Assembly: GCA_945871955.1 (NCBI GenBank)
Contig: CAMBXR010000003.1
Coordinates: 1 to 64,000 of the forward strand
Source: an uncultured Clostridium sp.
GTDB taxonomy: Bacteria > Bacillota > Clostridia > Peptostreptococcales > Peptostreptococcaceae
Length of the DNA stretch: 64,000 nucleotides
Direction: 5' to 3'
The position numbers and the translations under genes are program-made. Each line of letters opens with the position of its first letter. The stretch's first letter is position 1. Below the pieces are notes generated by a model. That model was not told where the DNA came from. It saw only the letters and a program-made list of their open reading frames with translations, and searched no databases. Below, piece after piece: positions 26,705 to 36,128 of the stretch.

Positions 26705-28096
26705 CTACTCTTCACCCCTTCCACCAACAGTTATCTCTTTAACTCTTATCATAGGTTGACCTACGTTTACTGGAACAGAGCCAGATTCAGAACCGCACAT
26801 TCCTTGTGCTTGGGCTAAATTATCTCCTACCATATCTATATTCATAAGGACCTCGCTACCTTTTCCTATTAAAGTAGCTCCTCTTACAGCTTCTTTTATC
26901 TCTCCATTTTTAACTAAATATCCTTCAGAAACGGCAAAGTTAAACTCACCAGTTACAGGATTTACAGAACCACCGCCCATTTTCTTAGCATAAAGACCGT
27001 CATCTATTGATTTTATTATATCTTCTACTTTGTCTGTCCCTGCTGCTATATATGTATTTGTCATTCTAGAAGTTGGAGCAAATTTATAACTTTGTCTACG
27101 AGAACTTCCAGTAGGTTCCATATTCATTCTTCTTCCATTTAACTTGTCAACCATATATGATTTTAAAATTCCATTTTCAATTAATACATTTCTCCTAGTT
27201 TTATTTCCTTCATCATCTATGTTAGCTGAACCCCAGTGATTAGTTAAAGTTCCATCATCTATGGCAGTTACCTTACTTGATGCAATTTGCTGCCCTATTT
27301 TATCAGCAAATACAGAATTACCCTTAGCAACAGAAGTAGCTTCCAAGCCATGAGCACAAGCCTCGTGGAACACAACACCACCGAATCCATTATCTATGGC
27401 AACTGTCATCTTTCCAGCAGGACAATTTTTTGCATTAAGCATAGTATAAGCAACTCTTGATGCTTCTTTTGCATAATGTTCCACATCTATATCTTCAAAT
27501 ATTTCAAATCCCTTACATGCACCAGGACCTTCATGACCTGTTTGGTTTTCATTTCCTCTAGATGCTATAGAAGTTATATTTAATCTAGTTCTTATTCTAC
27601 TATCTTCCACATATAAACCTTCTGTATTAGCAATTAATACATTTTGCTCCTTGTCCACATAATTTACTCTAACTTGAGATATTTCACTGTGATAATCTTT
27701 GGCAGTTTTGTATGCATCTTTCATAACTTTTATTTTATGTTGATAATCTACGCTATTAGGATTTAATTTAATAGGATTTATATCAGTAATTATTTTGCTG
27801 TTGTTTAATACTACTTGTTTTCCATCTTGAACTCTTCCTAGTGCAAGAGCTGCCTTATATGCAGTATCTAGCATAGATCTTAGCGAGTTATCATTAGTAT
27901 AAGCATAAACACTTTTAAATCCTTTAAATATTCTTATACCTATTCCATAGTTTCTTCCACCTAATACATTTTCTATTTTACTATCTATAAGCCCAATATT
28001 ATTTGTAATACTGTCTTCTTCAAAAATTTCTGCAAAATCTCCGCCAGTTATAAGGCACTGTTCAAGTACCTGAGTGGCAATATCTTTTGAAATCAT
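26705..28096 (-). CDS. TldD-type zinc metalloprotease
   Basis: 463 aa. The zinc motif HEACAHGLEAT fits the family pattern HExxxH; the N-terminal region GDFAEIFEEDSITNNIGLID, and GFGGVVFHE and the C-terminal VGQPMIRVKEITVGG also match TldD. First gene of the operon, SD AGGAGGAA before ATG 28096. The family usually has HEACGH; here Ala replaces Gly, and both His residues and the Glu are kept, so activity is expected. Confidence 0.88.
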   Translation of the reverse strand: MISKDIATQVLEQCLITGGDFAEIFEEDSITNNIGLIDSKIENVLGGRNYGIGIRIFKGFKSVYAYTNDNSLRSMLDTAYKAALALGRVQDGKQVVLNNSKIITDINPIKLNPNSVDYQHKIKVMKDAYKTAKDYHSEISQVRVNYVDKEQNVLIANTEGLYVEDSRIRTRLNITSIASRGNENQTGHEGPGACKGFEIFEDIDVEHYAKEASRVAYTMLNAKNCPAGKMTVAIDNGFGGVVFHEACAHGLEATSVAKGNSVFADKIGQQIASSKVTAIDDGTLTNHWGSANIDDEGNKTRRNVLIENGILKSYMVDKLNGRRMNMEPTGSSRRQSYKFAPTSRMTNTYIAAGTDKVEDIIKSIDDGLYAKKMGGGSVNPVTGEFNFAVSEGYLVKNGEIKEAVRGATLIGKGSEVLMNIDMVGDNLAQAQGMCGSESGSVPVNVGQPMIRVKEITVGGRGEE

Positions 28097-28264
28097 ATTC
28101 TTCCTCCTGTTTTTTGTATATGTATATTATACCAATTTTAGCGAGAGATTTAACACAAATTAAATAAACACAACAATAAAGTAAATAATAGATTTTTGTT
28201 GATATTTAGAACTCTTGAGCTTACTATTTATTATATATTTACAAATTATTTGGAGGTGAAATGT

Positions 28265-28495
28265 ATGTTAAGTAATTGGAACTTTAAGAAACATACAATA
28301 ATGTCAATAGTATTTTCAGTGCTTATATGTTTACTGTCATATATTATAATTAACCCATCAAACTCAGCAGTTATTGGATTAATTTTAACAAACGGAAGGG
28401 CTATGTCTGTAAATATGGGTATGGTTTACATAGCTATCATAACATTAATAGCATTACTATTAACTTTATTTAGTTATAAAATAATAAAAAAATAA
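28265..28495 (+). CDS. Two-helix small membrane protein (76 aa)
   Basis: Start chosen at ATG 28265, 5 bases after GGAGGTGA; an upstream extension of the frame to 28196 has no SD. Two helices, TIMSIVFSVLICLLSYIIIN and MGMVYIAIITLIALLLTLFS. Unknown family. Confidence 0.65.
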   Translation: MLSNWNFKKHTIMSIVFSVLICLLSYIIINPSNSAVIGLILTNGRAMSVNMGMVYIAIITLIALLLTLFSYKIIKK

Positions 28496-28583
28496 CCGAC
28501 AAACTCCAATTTATTAAGTGGATTAGATGAACAATTTTCATAAATTGTGAAGTAAATATTATTTATATTTTAAGAGGGATGAT

Positions 28584-29102
28584 ATGAAAAAAAATAGTAT
28601 TAAATTATACAACTTCATTTTCCCAATATGGCTTTTATGGTTGATACCAATTACTTGGATTGTAGTTTTGCCAGCAAACTTTCTTATAGATTTGCTTGTA
28701 GTTGTGCTAACAATGAAATATCTAAAGGTACAAGATATTAAGGTGAATGCAAAGTCTGTAATTTTTAAAGTTTGGATATTTGGTTTTATAGCTGACTTTA
28801 TTGGTACTGTATCAATGCTTATGGCAAGTGTAATTGATTTTAATTATGAAACACAATTAGGAAAATGGTGGTATAATAATATCTCAAATGCTGTTAGTTA
28901 TAATCCGTTTGAAAGCCTCTATTCTGTATTGTGGGTAACAGTCTGTGTGATGATAACCTCGTTTTTGATTTATTTATTTAACTATGAGTTTTGTCTAAAA
29001 AAATTAAATTTAGGCAATGAACAGAAGAAAAAACTTGCTCTGTCGTTGGCTATATTTACAGCACCATATTTATTCTATATTCCTACATCTTGGTTTTTCT
29101 AA
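28584..29102 (+). CDS. Hypothetical multi-pass membrane protein (172 aa)
   Basis: Four hydrophobic segments (about residues 12-45, 60-82, 108-132, 148-168), aromatic-rich (IWLLWLIPITWIVVLPANFL). SD AGAGGGATGAT before ATG 28584. Family not recognised. It may be cotranscribed with the two-helix protein 88 bases upstream. Confidence 0.65.
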   Translation: MKKNSIKLYNFIFPIWLLWLIPITWIVVLPANFLIDLLVVVLTMKYLKVQDIKVNAKSVIFKVWIFGFIADFIGTVSMLMASVIDFNYETQLGKWWYNNISNAVSYNPFESLYSVLWVTVCVMITSFLIYLFNYEFCLKKLNLGNEQKKKLALSLAIFTAPYLFYIPTSWFF

Positions 29103-29375
29103 ATAGTATGAGTAAAATCTTTATATTTCAAATTCCAATTTATTTATAGAATTATATGTTAATATACAAAACTCATTCAATAATATATGAAATATAACAA
29201 AGATACAATAGTTTACAAACCTTCACTATATATCACATATTCACTATTTTTCTTACTGTATTTGCTGTTCGAATTGTAATCTTGTCGCTTATATTTGAGC
29301 TGGCAGTCTTTGACCACCAATTTGTCTTTTGATAATACTTTCGACTAAATGACACAAAATAACATTTTTATTTTT

Positions 29376-29499
29376 AGCTCTGTTAGCTTACTTCGTGATA
29401 ATTATAATAAAAAACAACCATACCTTAGTGATTTCAAAATGCTAAGGTATGGTTGTTTAATTTGTTGTAAGTAGTTCGTATTATATTAAAATTGTTCAC
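29376..29499 (+). repeat. Interspersed hairpin repeat, copy A
   Basis: AGCTCTGTTAGCTTACTTCG at the left, TGATAATTATAATAAAAAAC, a 16-bp stem AACCATACCTTAG / CTAAGGTATGGTT, then TTTAATTTGTTGTAAGTAGT TCGTATTATATTAAAATTG and TTCACT. Almost identical to the copy at 50068. Non-coding. The hairpin plus T-rich flanks could act as a terminator for neighbours on either side. Confidence 0.85.
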
Positions 29500-29538
29500 T
29501 AAATCTATCTCACAAATTTAAGTTTTTAATACATATGA

Positions 29539-29967
29539 TTATTTATACTCTGATATATAATTAATAACTTCTTTAGCTAATTGTCCATTTATTTTCTTAT
29601 ATGAAGAACTATTACTGTCATCGTCACCCAATGAGAATATAACTTCATCTCCATTAATCCATACTTTTAACCATAAATAACAAGCTCCTATCTTTGTATC
29701 ATCAATTTTAATATTAGCATCAGGTAAGGAATCCGTAATTGATGTTTTATTGATTGATTCAGCACGGATTAAACTTAATAATATATTATTTACTACATTT
29801 TTATCATTAATTTCTAATCCAAAATTAATAGTATCTTCATCTACAGGAACACCTATTGATATATTAAAAACAGACTTATCATTTTCTCTATATAAATAAA
29901 TACAACCTACTGAGAGTAATATTATACTTACCGTCAAAATAGTAATTATAATATTATTTTTCTTCAT
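29539..29967 (-). CDS. Putative lipoprotein (142 aa)
   Basis: N-terminus KKNNIIITILTVSIILLSVGC carries a lipobox (L-S-V-G-C, Cys22), so the mature protein would be lipid-anchored. The mature part is acidic and beta-rich (FNISIGVPVDEDTINFGLEI, CYLWLKVWINGDEVIFSLGD). Unknown family. SD AGGGGAA before ATG 29967. It may be in a unit with the small membrane ORF upstream. Confidence 0.7.
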   Translation of the reverse strand: MKKNNIIITILTVSIILLSVGCIYLYRENDKSVFNISIGVPVDEDTINFGLEINDKNVVNNILLSLIRAESINKTSITDSLPDANIKIDDTKIGACYLWLKVWINGDEVIFSLGDDDSNSSSYKKINGQLAKEVINYISEYK

Positions 29968-30024
29968 AACTATTTCCCCTCTTTCATATTATTACTTCGT
30001 AACATATTAAAAATTAGATATAGT

Positions 30025-30216
30025 TTACTTATTGTTAAATCTAATATTACTTATAATCAAATAAATCGAAAATATTATCAATAAAATAACACCTATAAAA
30101 GATATAGCCCCAAAAACTCTATATAATAACTCTGTAAATAAATTAGCACCTGACCAACCACCAAATATCGTATATGTTGCTTGAAACAATACTGGTGTTT
30201 GAAGTAATGTAAGCAT
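30025..30216 (-). CDS. Small membrane protein (63 aa)
   Basis: Two hydrophobic parts (LLQTPVLFQATYTIFGGWSG and FGAISFIGVILLIIFSIYLI) and a basic end. ATG 30216 has only a weak GGAAG upstream. The frame stays open a further 16 codons to near-cognate ATA/ATT codons behind a better AAGGGGG, so the start is uncertain. Family unknown. Confidence 0.45.
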   Translation of the reverse strand: MLTLLQTPVLFQATYTIFGGWSGANLFTELLYRVFGAISFIGVILLIIFSIYLIISNIRFNNK

Positions 30217-30628
30217 AAAACTTCCAAAAATACAGTATAATAATTTAATACTATTTTGAATTATTTATCTATTATCCCCCTTCCGTTACATTTCTTGTTT
30301 AAAATGACTGGTTTTCAACATATAGCAATTATAACATCGGTAATAATTACATAAAAGCACATAAAATAAATTATATATTTAATACTAAAGAACATCGTCT
30401 TATATTAAGACTCATTGATTCACAGTATATAACAATTGAGAACTTAATTATATTGTATATAATTAATCTTAACTACAGATATCTTTTTCTATTTTGAATA
30501 ACTTTAGCTATTTATATATTTTTAACTAAGGCTATGTTTTAAATGAATGTTGAAAATGATACAATATAATTAACTTGGCAATTGTTATAAATTACGAACT
30601 TAATAAAAAAATATTGAAATCTATATAA
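30217..30628. other. Intergenic stretch with repeat remnants
   Basis: No gene is supported. It contains the repeat-like segment at 30417 and a further TTATAAATTACGAACTTAAT (from 30587) that resembles the other arm of the same family. Confidence 0.5.
30417..30475 (-). repeat. Degenerate short copy of the interspersed repeat (copy F)
   Basis: CACAGTATATAACAATT, GAACTTAATTATATTG and TATATAATTAATC align with the short copy at 54391 (CACAATATATAACAATT, GAACTTAACTATATT, TATATTATTAATC). The CTTCGTGA end is eroded. Confidence 0.5.
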
Positions 30629-30668
30629 ATCAGAACCATCCGTTTAACAGATGGTTCTGATTTTTTCA
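30629..30668 (-). terminator. Terminator of the secreted-protein gene
   Basis: ATCAGAACCATC / GATGGTTCTGAT, 9-nt loop, T-run on both strands; 39 bases past the stop at 30707. Confidence 0.8.
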
Positions 30669-30706
30669 AAACTATCTTTAAGCATAGCGTTATATTTGTC
30701 TCGGGT

Positions 30707-31399
30707 TTAATCGACAAAGCTTTGAATAGCATCTTTAATAGTATTATCTAAATCCTTCTCGAAAGACTTTTTTTCTAATTGTTTGTTTAAATCTTTTATT
30801 TCATCATTAGAAATAAAAGGATCTTTTATAGTTGGGTCTATAATTTCTACTACTGTTTTTGCATCAAAATCAACATAATCTACTACATCTTCTATATTTT
30901 CTATTAAAAATTCTAAGTTTTCTTTTGTGGAAATTTCATATGTTTTCCCATGCTCAATTAAATACTCTGATATTTGATAATCTTCGTTCAACATTTTAAA
31001 AACTTCCCCAGATGGATCTAATACATCTTTGTATAAAGTTGCATATTCTATAAGTTGAATTTGTTTTATTAAGTTTTCTTTTTCTGTTAATTCACCGTAA
31101 TTATTGTTCAGAAATCCTACTAGACCAAAATCCCAGTTTGGGTCTAATATACCTTCTTTGCGGTAGCTCATATCATATGAGGACATACTTAAATTTTCAT
31201 CTAAAGCCTTATCTCTAAGTTTTGTTAATTCTTTTATGCTTAAATCTTCCAATTTTATAATTGGGCTTTCTTTTTGCTTCATCATATTTTCATATAATGT
31301 ATCTTCATTTATATCTTTATTATCTGCCAAACTAAAAGCTGAAGTTGAACATAAAAATAATGACAAGGATAAAAGTAATACAGTTATCTTTTTTATCAC
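30707..31399 (-). CDS. Secreted hypothetical protein (230 aa)
   Basis: Signal peptide KKITVLLLSLSLFLCSTSAF with cleavage near ADN; there is a Cys at residue 17 but no good lipobox. The mature part is acidic and helical (DLSIKELTKLRDKALDENLS, YGELTEKENLIKQIQLIEYA). SD AAGGGGG precedes ATG 31399. No family recognised. Monocistronic with its own terminator. Confidence 0.7.
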   Translation of the reverse strand: MIKKITVLLLSLSLFLCSTSAFSLADNKDINEDTLYENMMKQKESPIIKLEDLSIKELTKLRDKALDENLSMSSYDMSYRKEGILDPNWDFGLVGFLNNNYGELTEKENLIKQIQLIEYATLYKDVLDPSGEVFKMLNEDYQISEYLIEHGKTYEISTKENLEFLIENIEDVVDYVDFDAKTVVEIIDPTIKDPFISNDEIKDLNKQLEKKSFEKDLDNTIKDAIQSFVD

Positions 31400-31587
31400 G
31401 AAGATATTCCCCCTTTTTTTATATTTAGTTATTAATAGTATAACATGATGGTAATTATTGTGAATTATATAAACTTAAGATTAAAAATTTAATTTTAATT
31501 AATTATGTATATAATATAAACTATTTCAATATAATAATGTCACCATCTTGTAGAACATTTTTCACAATTTTAATATAATTCGAAATA

Positions 31588-31632
31588 AATCAAGAGTTGT
31601 ATTCCTTTATTCATATAACTCTTGATTTTTTA
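31588..31632. terminator. Hairpin terminator downstream of the GNAT relic
   Basis: AATCAAGAGTT / AACTCTTGATT, T-run stronger on the plus strand. Lies 90 bases past the stop at 31721. Confidence 0.65.
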
Positions 31633-31720
31633 TTGTTCAAAATTTATCTAATTTCAACATTGTGTTAAAACATAGCCTTAACTAAAAGCTTCTCTTTTTA
31701 TAAATTCAAGATATGGTAAA

Positions 31721-32221
31721 TTACATATCTTCTAATCTTTTTTGCATATAAATAACACCAAAAGAGTGTTCAAATTTTTCTCCAATATCTTTTAGTTCTC
31801 CTGCAATAAAAAAAACATTCTTTTTATGAAAATTTATACTTTCCTTATTTTCAGATGATATCTCTGCAATTAAATTTCTAATTCCCATTTTGATTGCATC
31901 TTGTTCTAATTTTTTTAAGCATTTACTGCCTAAACCTTTTCTTGTATAATCTTTTGAGATAAAATATGTAATATTAGCTGTACTTTTAAAAGTTGAAAAT
32001 GGACTGTATTTACTTAATTGACAAAATCCTATAATAGTATTATCATCTTTTTTTAATACATAAGAAGGGTATCCTTATGATTTTTCCATAAGGAATCTAT
32101 AAAATTGTTCTGGTAATACTGTTTGTGGAAATGCTGCAGTACCATTACTAATATAGTAATTAAATATCTCCATAACTTGCTTTTGATGTTCATTTCCCAT
32201 TTTTTCAAAAATAATATTCAT
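31721..32221 (-). pseudogene. GNAT acetyltransferase with one in-frame stop
   Basis: From ATG 32221 (SD AAGGGTGAG) a 166-codon frame gives MNIIFEKMGNEHQKQVMEIF NYYISNGTAAFPQ, a TAA after FLMEKS, and then in the same frame GYPSYVLKKDDNTIIGFCQL ... ITYFISKDYTRKGLGSKCLK, the acetyl-CoA binding loop (R-K-G-L-G), ending at 31721. It resembles phosphinothricin-type N-acetyltransferases. A single nonsense mutation is the only defect seen, so the loss is recent. Confidence 0.85.
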
Positions 32222-32314
32222 ATTCTCACCCTTGAAATTATATTTTTTATAAATTGTATATAAATAAATTACTATATGCAATATTAATTTAAATACTTTT
32301 AATATAATGAATAC

Positions 32315-33364
32315 CTAAAACCAGCTATCATTATTATCGTAGCTATTTCCATAGTAGTCGTCATTGTAGCTACTACTACTGTAAGTATCATTATTATCAT
32401 AAGGATTATAGATAGGATAGTCATAATCACTATTTGAGCTATATAAAAATTGCTCTTGTTGGAAGTTAAACTCTTCCTGTCTTTTTTCTTCTTCATAAAT
32501 ATTACCGTATTCCCAAGCATACATCTCTATGCCTGATTCATCTACAACCTTTTCAAAAGGCTTTACCATACTCATCTCATAAGCTCTTTCCTTATCGTAA
32601 TCACTCATAATTGTAAATTTTTCTTTATTATTAAATAGACTATTATGAGTATATGTCTCATTATCTAAATCATTATAATTATTACAGTTGTATAAATTAC
32701 CATAGTAATTACTGTTACCATCACTAGGAGCACTATTTACTTTATAGCCTCTACCATTAGAAAAAGTACTATTATTTTGTCTTCCAGTATTTTTAACTGT
32801 TACATTTCTTTTTTTCTTTTCCTTAGCACTACCTATTATTTTTTCAATCTTGATAAATAAAGCATCATAAGTCATTCTTTTAAGCAATAAATATATAGGC
32901 ATAAATATTGTGATAAGATAATTTAAATATTCTACACTAAGTTTAAATTCACTCAAATCCTCAATTACACCTAAATTTGAAGTATAAGTATCTAACATAC
33001 TCCTTATATATACTGCAATTTCACCTAACCTTAGAACTAAAGCATCATCAAACTTAATAATAAACATTAAAACCAATATTAACATTATAGGAAGTCTTCT
33101 ACCTATAAATAGAACCTTTACTGCAGCTAAAGCTATTAAGAAAAAGTTAATCAATGCAAATGTATTGGTATTATAATTAAAACTTATAACATCTCTAATA
33201 TCTGTAACAATTTCAGTGACAACATCTATATTTAAATCTATTAACCTTGGACTATATATAAGATATACCAAGCTATTAATCATTAGCAGTATAGATAGGT
33301 TTCTTATCACCTTATTTTGATACTTTCTTCCTTTATTCTTTAAATTAACTTTCTTACTACTCAC
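32315..33364 (-). CDS. Membrane protein with Asn/Tyr/Asp-rich low-complexity tail
   Basis: Start moved to GTG 33364, which has AAAGGGGAG 7 bases upstream; the frame open to 33451 has no SD. 349 aa. Basic N-terminus, then about four hydrophobic segments (VIRNLSILLMINSLVYLIYS; NTFALINFFLIALAAVKVLF; LPIMLILVLMFIIKF; LNYLITIFMPIYLLLK), then a polar C-terminal half ending in a Ser/Tyr/Asn/Asp-rich tail (YNDDYYGNSYDNNDSWF). Family unknown. The tail's composition suggests disorder or a surface-exposed segment. Confidence 0.7.
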   Translation of the reverse strand: MSSKKVNLKNKGRKYQNKVIRNLSILLMINSLVYLIYSPRLIDLNIDVVTEIVTDIRDVISFNYNTNTFALINFFLIALAAVKVLFIGRRLPIMLILVLMFIIKFDDALVLRLGEIAVYIRSMLDTYTSNLGVIEDLSEFKLSVEYLNYLITIFMPIYLLLKRMTYDALFIKIEKIIGSAKEKKKRNVTVKNTGRQNNSTFSNGRGYKVNSAPSDGNSNYYGNLYNCNNYNDLDNETYTHNSLFNNKEKFTIMSDYDKERAYEMSMVKPFEKVVDESGIEMYAWEYGNIYEEEKRQEEFNFQQEQFLYSSNSDYDYPIYNPYDNNDTYSSSSYNDDYYGNSYDNNDSWF

Positions 33365-33595
33365 CAAAATCTCCCCTTTATTATTCAATTTATACAAATT
33401 AATGTTGCTAATATGTAATAGAGCATATTTCCTCACTAAATACTTTACCACAACATTAAATATAAATAATATTTTTATATCTAATCAAGTAAAAAATAAA
33501 TACGCAATTATTATAAAGTAAGAACTAAAATGTTTGGAATTATATATTAATAGTGTATAATAAAGTAATAAGATTTTTAGGAGGCATTTTGATAT

Positions 33596-33760
33596 ATGGA
33601 AAATAAAAATGAAAATTTATATGATATATTTAAAAAATACTCATACAGTCAATTACAAAAATTATTTAAAGAAGCAAAAACTAAAGATGAACAAGATTTT
33701 TATATGGCATTATCAAATATAGTACTTCAAAAACAGCAGTCAAAGATAATAGGTAAGTAA
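33596..33760 (+). CDS. Small protein (54 aa)
   Basis: SD AGGAGG at 33579-33584, ATG 33596. Product MENKNENLYDIFKKYSYSQL QKLFKEAKTKDEQDFYMALS NIVLQKQQSKIIGK: helical, charged, soluble. Spacing of 11 is slightly long. Unknown function. Confidence 0.55.
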   Translation: MENKNENLYDIFKKYSYSQLQKLFKEAKTKDEQDFYMALSNIVLQKQQSKIIGK

Positions 33761-33884
33761 TATGCCGACATATACAATATTTGCAGGAGTTAACATTATA
33801 TTGATTTTCTACTATTTAAGATAAATATTTAACGTTTTATTAATAGTATTTGATCAATAGTAATAAGTATTTAGTACACTTATC

Positions 33885-34045
33885 CACTCAATCTCTTAAG
33901 GCAAGATTACCAATTGACAGGCTAATAATTTCTGACAATCTCCTCCAAAGTTCTATTCACTTTATATCTTGTTACTAGACTCCCACCAACCCAGCTCGCT
34001 GAAACTCAATAAAAACTTATCATTCTATCTAGTCAATAAATATAG
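33885..34045 (-). promoter_or_regulatory. Degenerate, orphan T-box leader
   Basis: On the minus strand AGCGAGCTGGGTTGGTGGGA followed by GTCTAGT matches the conserved distal part of T-box Stem I (AGCGAG.YGGG..GGUG.GAGYC.RGU). Leader-like material follows (GAACTTTGGAGGAGATTGTC). I find no intact T-box antiterminator (TGGNACCGCG) and no plausible minus-strand target gene within the next 500 bases. It is therefore a remnant whose regulated gene has been lost. Confidence 0.6.
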
Positions 34046-34161
34046 CCATTATAGTAATACTAATGTGTTTTTCTAGTATAATAAATATTATTTAACATAT
34101 CATAAAAAAGAAGTCCAAGAAAACTTAAAAGGTGATATTCACATAAGAAGAGGTAAATTAT

Positions 34162-34875
34162 ATGAATAATAAAGACGACACAAAACATATTAAAATACCA
34201 CCTTGGGAAAAGCCTCTATTTCTATCTTTAATGACCTTTATCGGAGGATATATGAATGCATATACATACATTACAAGAGATAAGATCTTAGCTAATATGC
34301 ACACTGCCAACATGTCTAAACTAGGAATTAAGCTTGCCCTTGGACAATGGAAAAACGCACTAAGCTTTTTTATTCCTATTGTAGCCTGCATATTAGGTGC
34401 TGCTTTTAGTCAGTGGGTTAAATATAGAGTTGAAAAAAATAAATATAAAGGTGATTGGAGAAAGATAGCTCTTATTTTAGAATCCATTGCATTATTTGGT
34501 GTGGGATTAATTCCTACTTCTGTTTTCGATCTTATTGTTACTAATATTGTTTCTTTTTTGATGGGATATCAATTATGCTTATTTAAAAAATGTTTTGACA
34601 TTCCATACAGTACAACTATATGCACAGGAAATATAAGAAATATTGGTGAATTATCATACTATGCAGTATCTGAAAAAAGTAGATATTCTATAAAAAAAGT
34701 ACTTATTTTAACTCTACTTACATTTTCTTTTGCAGGTGGAGCAATTCCAGGGACTCTAATATCCTTAGCTATAAGTATTAAAGCTGTATGGGTTTGCAGT
34801 TTTATATTACTAGGACTAGTAATTTGGATAAATAATTATGAAGTTAAATATAAATCATTAGATTCTAATAAATAA
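34162..34875 (+). CDS. YoaK/DUF1275 family membrane protein
   Basis: 237 aa. DUF1275 start FLSLMTFIGGYMNAYTYITR with the G-G-..-A-..-T-Y pattern, ANMHTANMSKLGIKLALGQW, then IVACILGAAFSQW, DLIVTNIVSFLMGYQLCLFK and TTICTGNIRNIGELS. About six helices. Function unknown in general. SD AAGAGGTAAA before ATG 34162. Monocistronic, with terminator at once after the stop. Confidence 0.87.
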   Translation: MNNKDDTKHIKIPPWEKPLFLSLMTFIGGYMNAYTYITRDKILANMHTANMSKLGIKLALGQWKNALSFFIPIVACILGAAFSQWVKYRVEKNKYKGDWRKIALILESIALFGVGLIPTSVFDLIVTNIVSFLMGYQLCLFKKCFDIPYSTTICTGNIRNIGELSYYAVSEKSRYSIKKVLILTLLTFSFAGGAIPGTLISLAISIKAVWVCSFILLGLVIWINNYEVKYKSLDSNK

Positions 34876-34901
34876 AGGATAGACATTTTGTCTATCCTAA
34901 A
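34876..34901. terminator. Bidirectional terminator between DUF1275 and ftsZ-like
   Basis: AGGATAGACA-TTT-TGTCTATCCT, begins within the DUF1275 stop region and lies 16 bases past the ftsZ-like stop. Confidence 0.85.
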
Positions 34902-34916
34902 ATAATACTTTTATAT

Positions 34917-35873
34917 TTAAAAATCTGTAGCGATTACAGTTAACATTACCTCATCACCTAAATCTTCTCTTACAGAAGTACCAAATATAATATTAGCTTC
35001 TGGGTCACATAACTCTGTTACTAAATTTGATGCATCATTAACTTCAAATAATGTTAAATCTCCACCACTTGCTATATTAAGTAGTATTCCCTTAGCTCCT
35101 CTTATATTAGTTTCAAGAAGAGGTGACTCTATAGCTTCTTTAGCAGCTTCTACAGCTCTGTTATTTCCATTTGCTGTACCTATTCCTATATAAGCTAATC
35201 CTTTATCCTTCATAATAGAGCTAACATCGGCAAAGTCTAAGTTTATAAGACCTGGCATTTTTATTAAGTCAGATATTGATTGTATACCTTGTTTTAATAC
35301 ATTATCTGCCATAGAGAAAGCTTCCATCATTGTTGTATTTTGATGAACTATTTGTAATAATTTATCATTTGGTACAGTAATTAATGTATCAACACTTTCT
35401 TCAAGGTTTTTGATTCCTTCATCAGCATTTTTCATTCTTATTCTTCCTTCAAAGGCAAAAGGTTTAGTTACAACACCTATTGTAAGTATTCCCAATTCCT
35501 TTGCTATTTTAGCAATTATTGGAGCAGCACCTGTTCCAGTTCCTCCTCCCATACCTGCAGTTACAAATACTATATCTGTTCCTTCTAGTTCTTCTACTAT
35601 TTGAGTTCTACTTTCTTTAGCTGCATCTTTTCCAACTTCTGGTTTTGCTCCTGCACCTAATCCTCTAGTTAATTTTTCTCCTATTTGGATTTGTTTGTGT
35701 GCCATTGATGAAAGTAAAGCCTGGCTATCTGTATTTACAGATATAAATTCTATTCCTCTTACACCTTCACTAATCATTCTATTGACCGCGTTGTTTCCTC
35801 CGCCACCAATACCAATAACTTTTATTACAACATCATTGTTGTCAAGTTCTATATCAATTCTATTTTCGCTCAT
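34917..35873 (-). CDS. ftsZ: FtsZ tubulin-like GTPase lacking the C-terminal tail
   Basis: 318 aa. All polymerisation motifs are present: [23 protein letters not shown], tubulin signature [21 protein letters not shown]7 loop [15 protein letters not shown], and the C-terminal subdomain up to [11 protein letters not shown]. The protein stops exactly at the end of the folded tubulin domain. The variable linker and the conserved C-terminal peptide that binds FtsA, SepF or ZapD-type partners are absent, and a terminator follows 16 bases on, so this is not a simple frameshift. No mur/mraW, divIB, ftsA, sepF or sigE/sigG neighbours. It is probably a second FtsZ paralogue; it could also be a filament-capping regulator of the main FtsZ. 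Confidence 0.87.
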   Translation of the reverse strand: MSENRIDIELDNNDVVIKVIGIGGGGNNAVNRMISEGVRGIEFISVNTDSQALLSSMAHKQIQIGEKLTRGLGAGAKPEVGKDAAKESRTQIVEELEGTDIVFVTAGMGGGTGTGAAPIIAKIAKELGILTIGVVTKPFAFEGRIRMKNADEGIKNLEESVDTLITVPNDKLLQIVHQNTTMMEAFSMADNVLKQGIQSISDLIKMPGLINLDFADVSSIMKDKGLAYIGIGTANGNNRAVEAAKEAIESPLLETNIRGAKGILLNIASGGDLTLFEVNDASNLVTELCDPEANIIFGTSVREDLGDEVMLTVIATDF

Positions 35874-36128
35874 TGTACTGACCTTTCTATGTAATATTTC
35901 TAATTTTTATTTATACTATTTAATTATACTAAATAATTCATTATATTTATATTAAATTTTGCAAAAATATAATTATTTTCTACAATATATATTATAAATC
36001 ATTAATAGCCAACATGTAACATAATTTTAATTATAACATATTAATTTCTTCATAGATTTTATAGAAGAATCATTACTTTAGTTTTATTAGAATATAATAT
36101 ATTGAAAATAATATTAAGGGGTCTTGCC

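Noticed and set aside
25361..28096. RiPP biosynthesis cluster built on TldD/TldE
   Set aside because: No precursor peptide, cyclodehydratase or exporter nearby; TldD/E pairs are common housekeeping genes, and the PqqD-like and radical SAM genes are many kilobases away.
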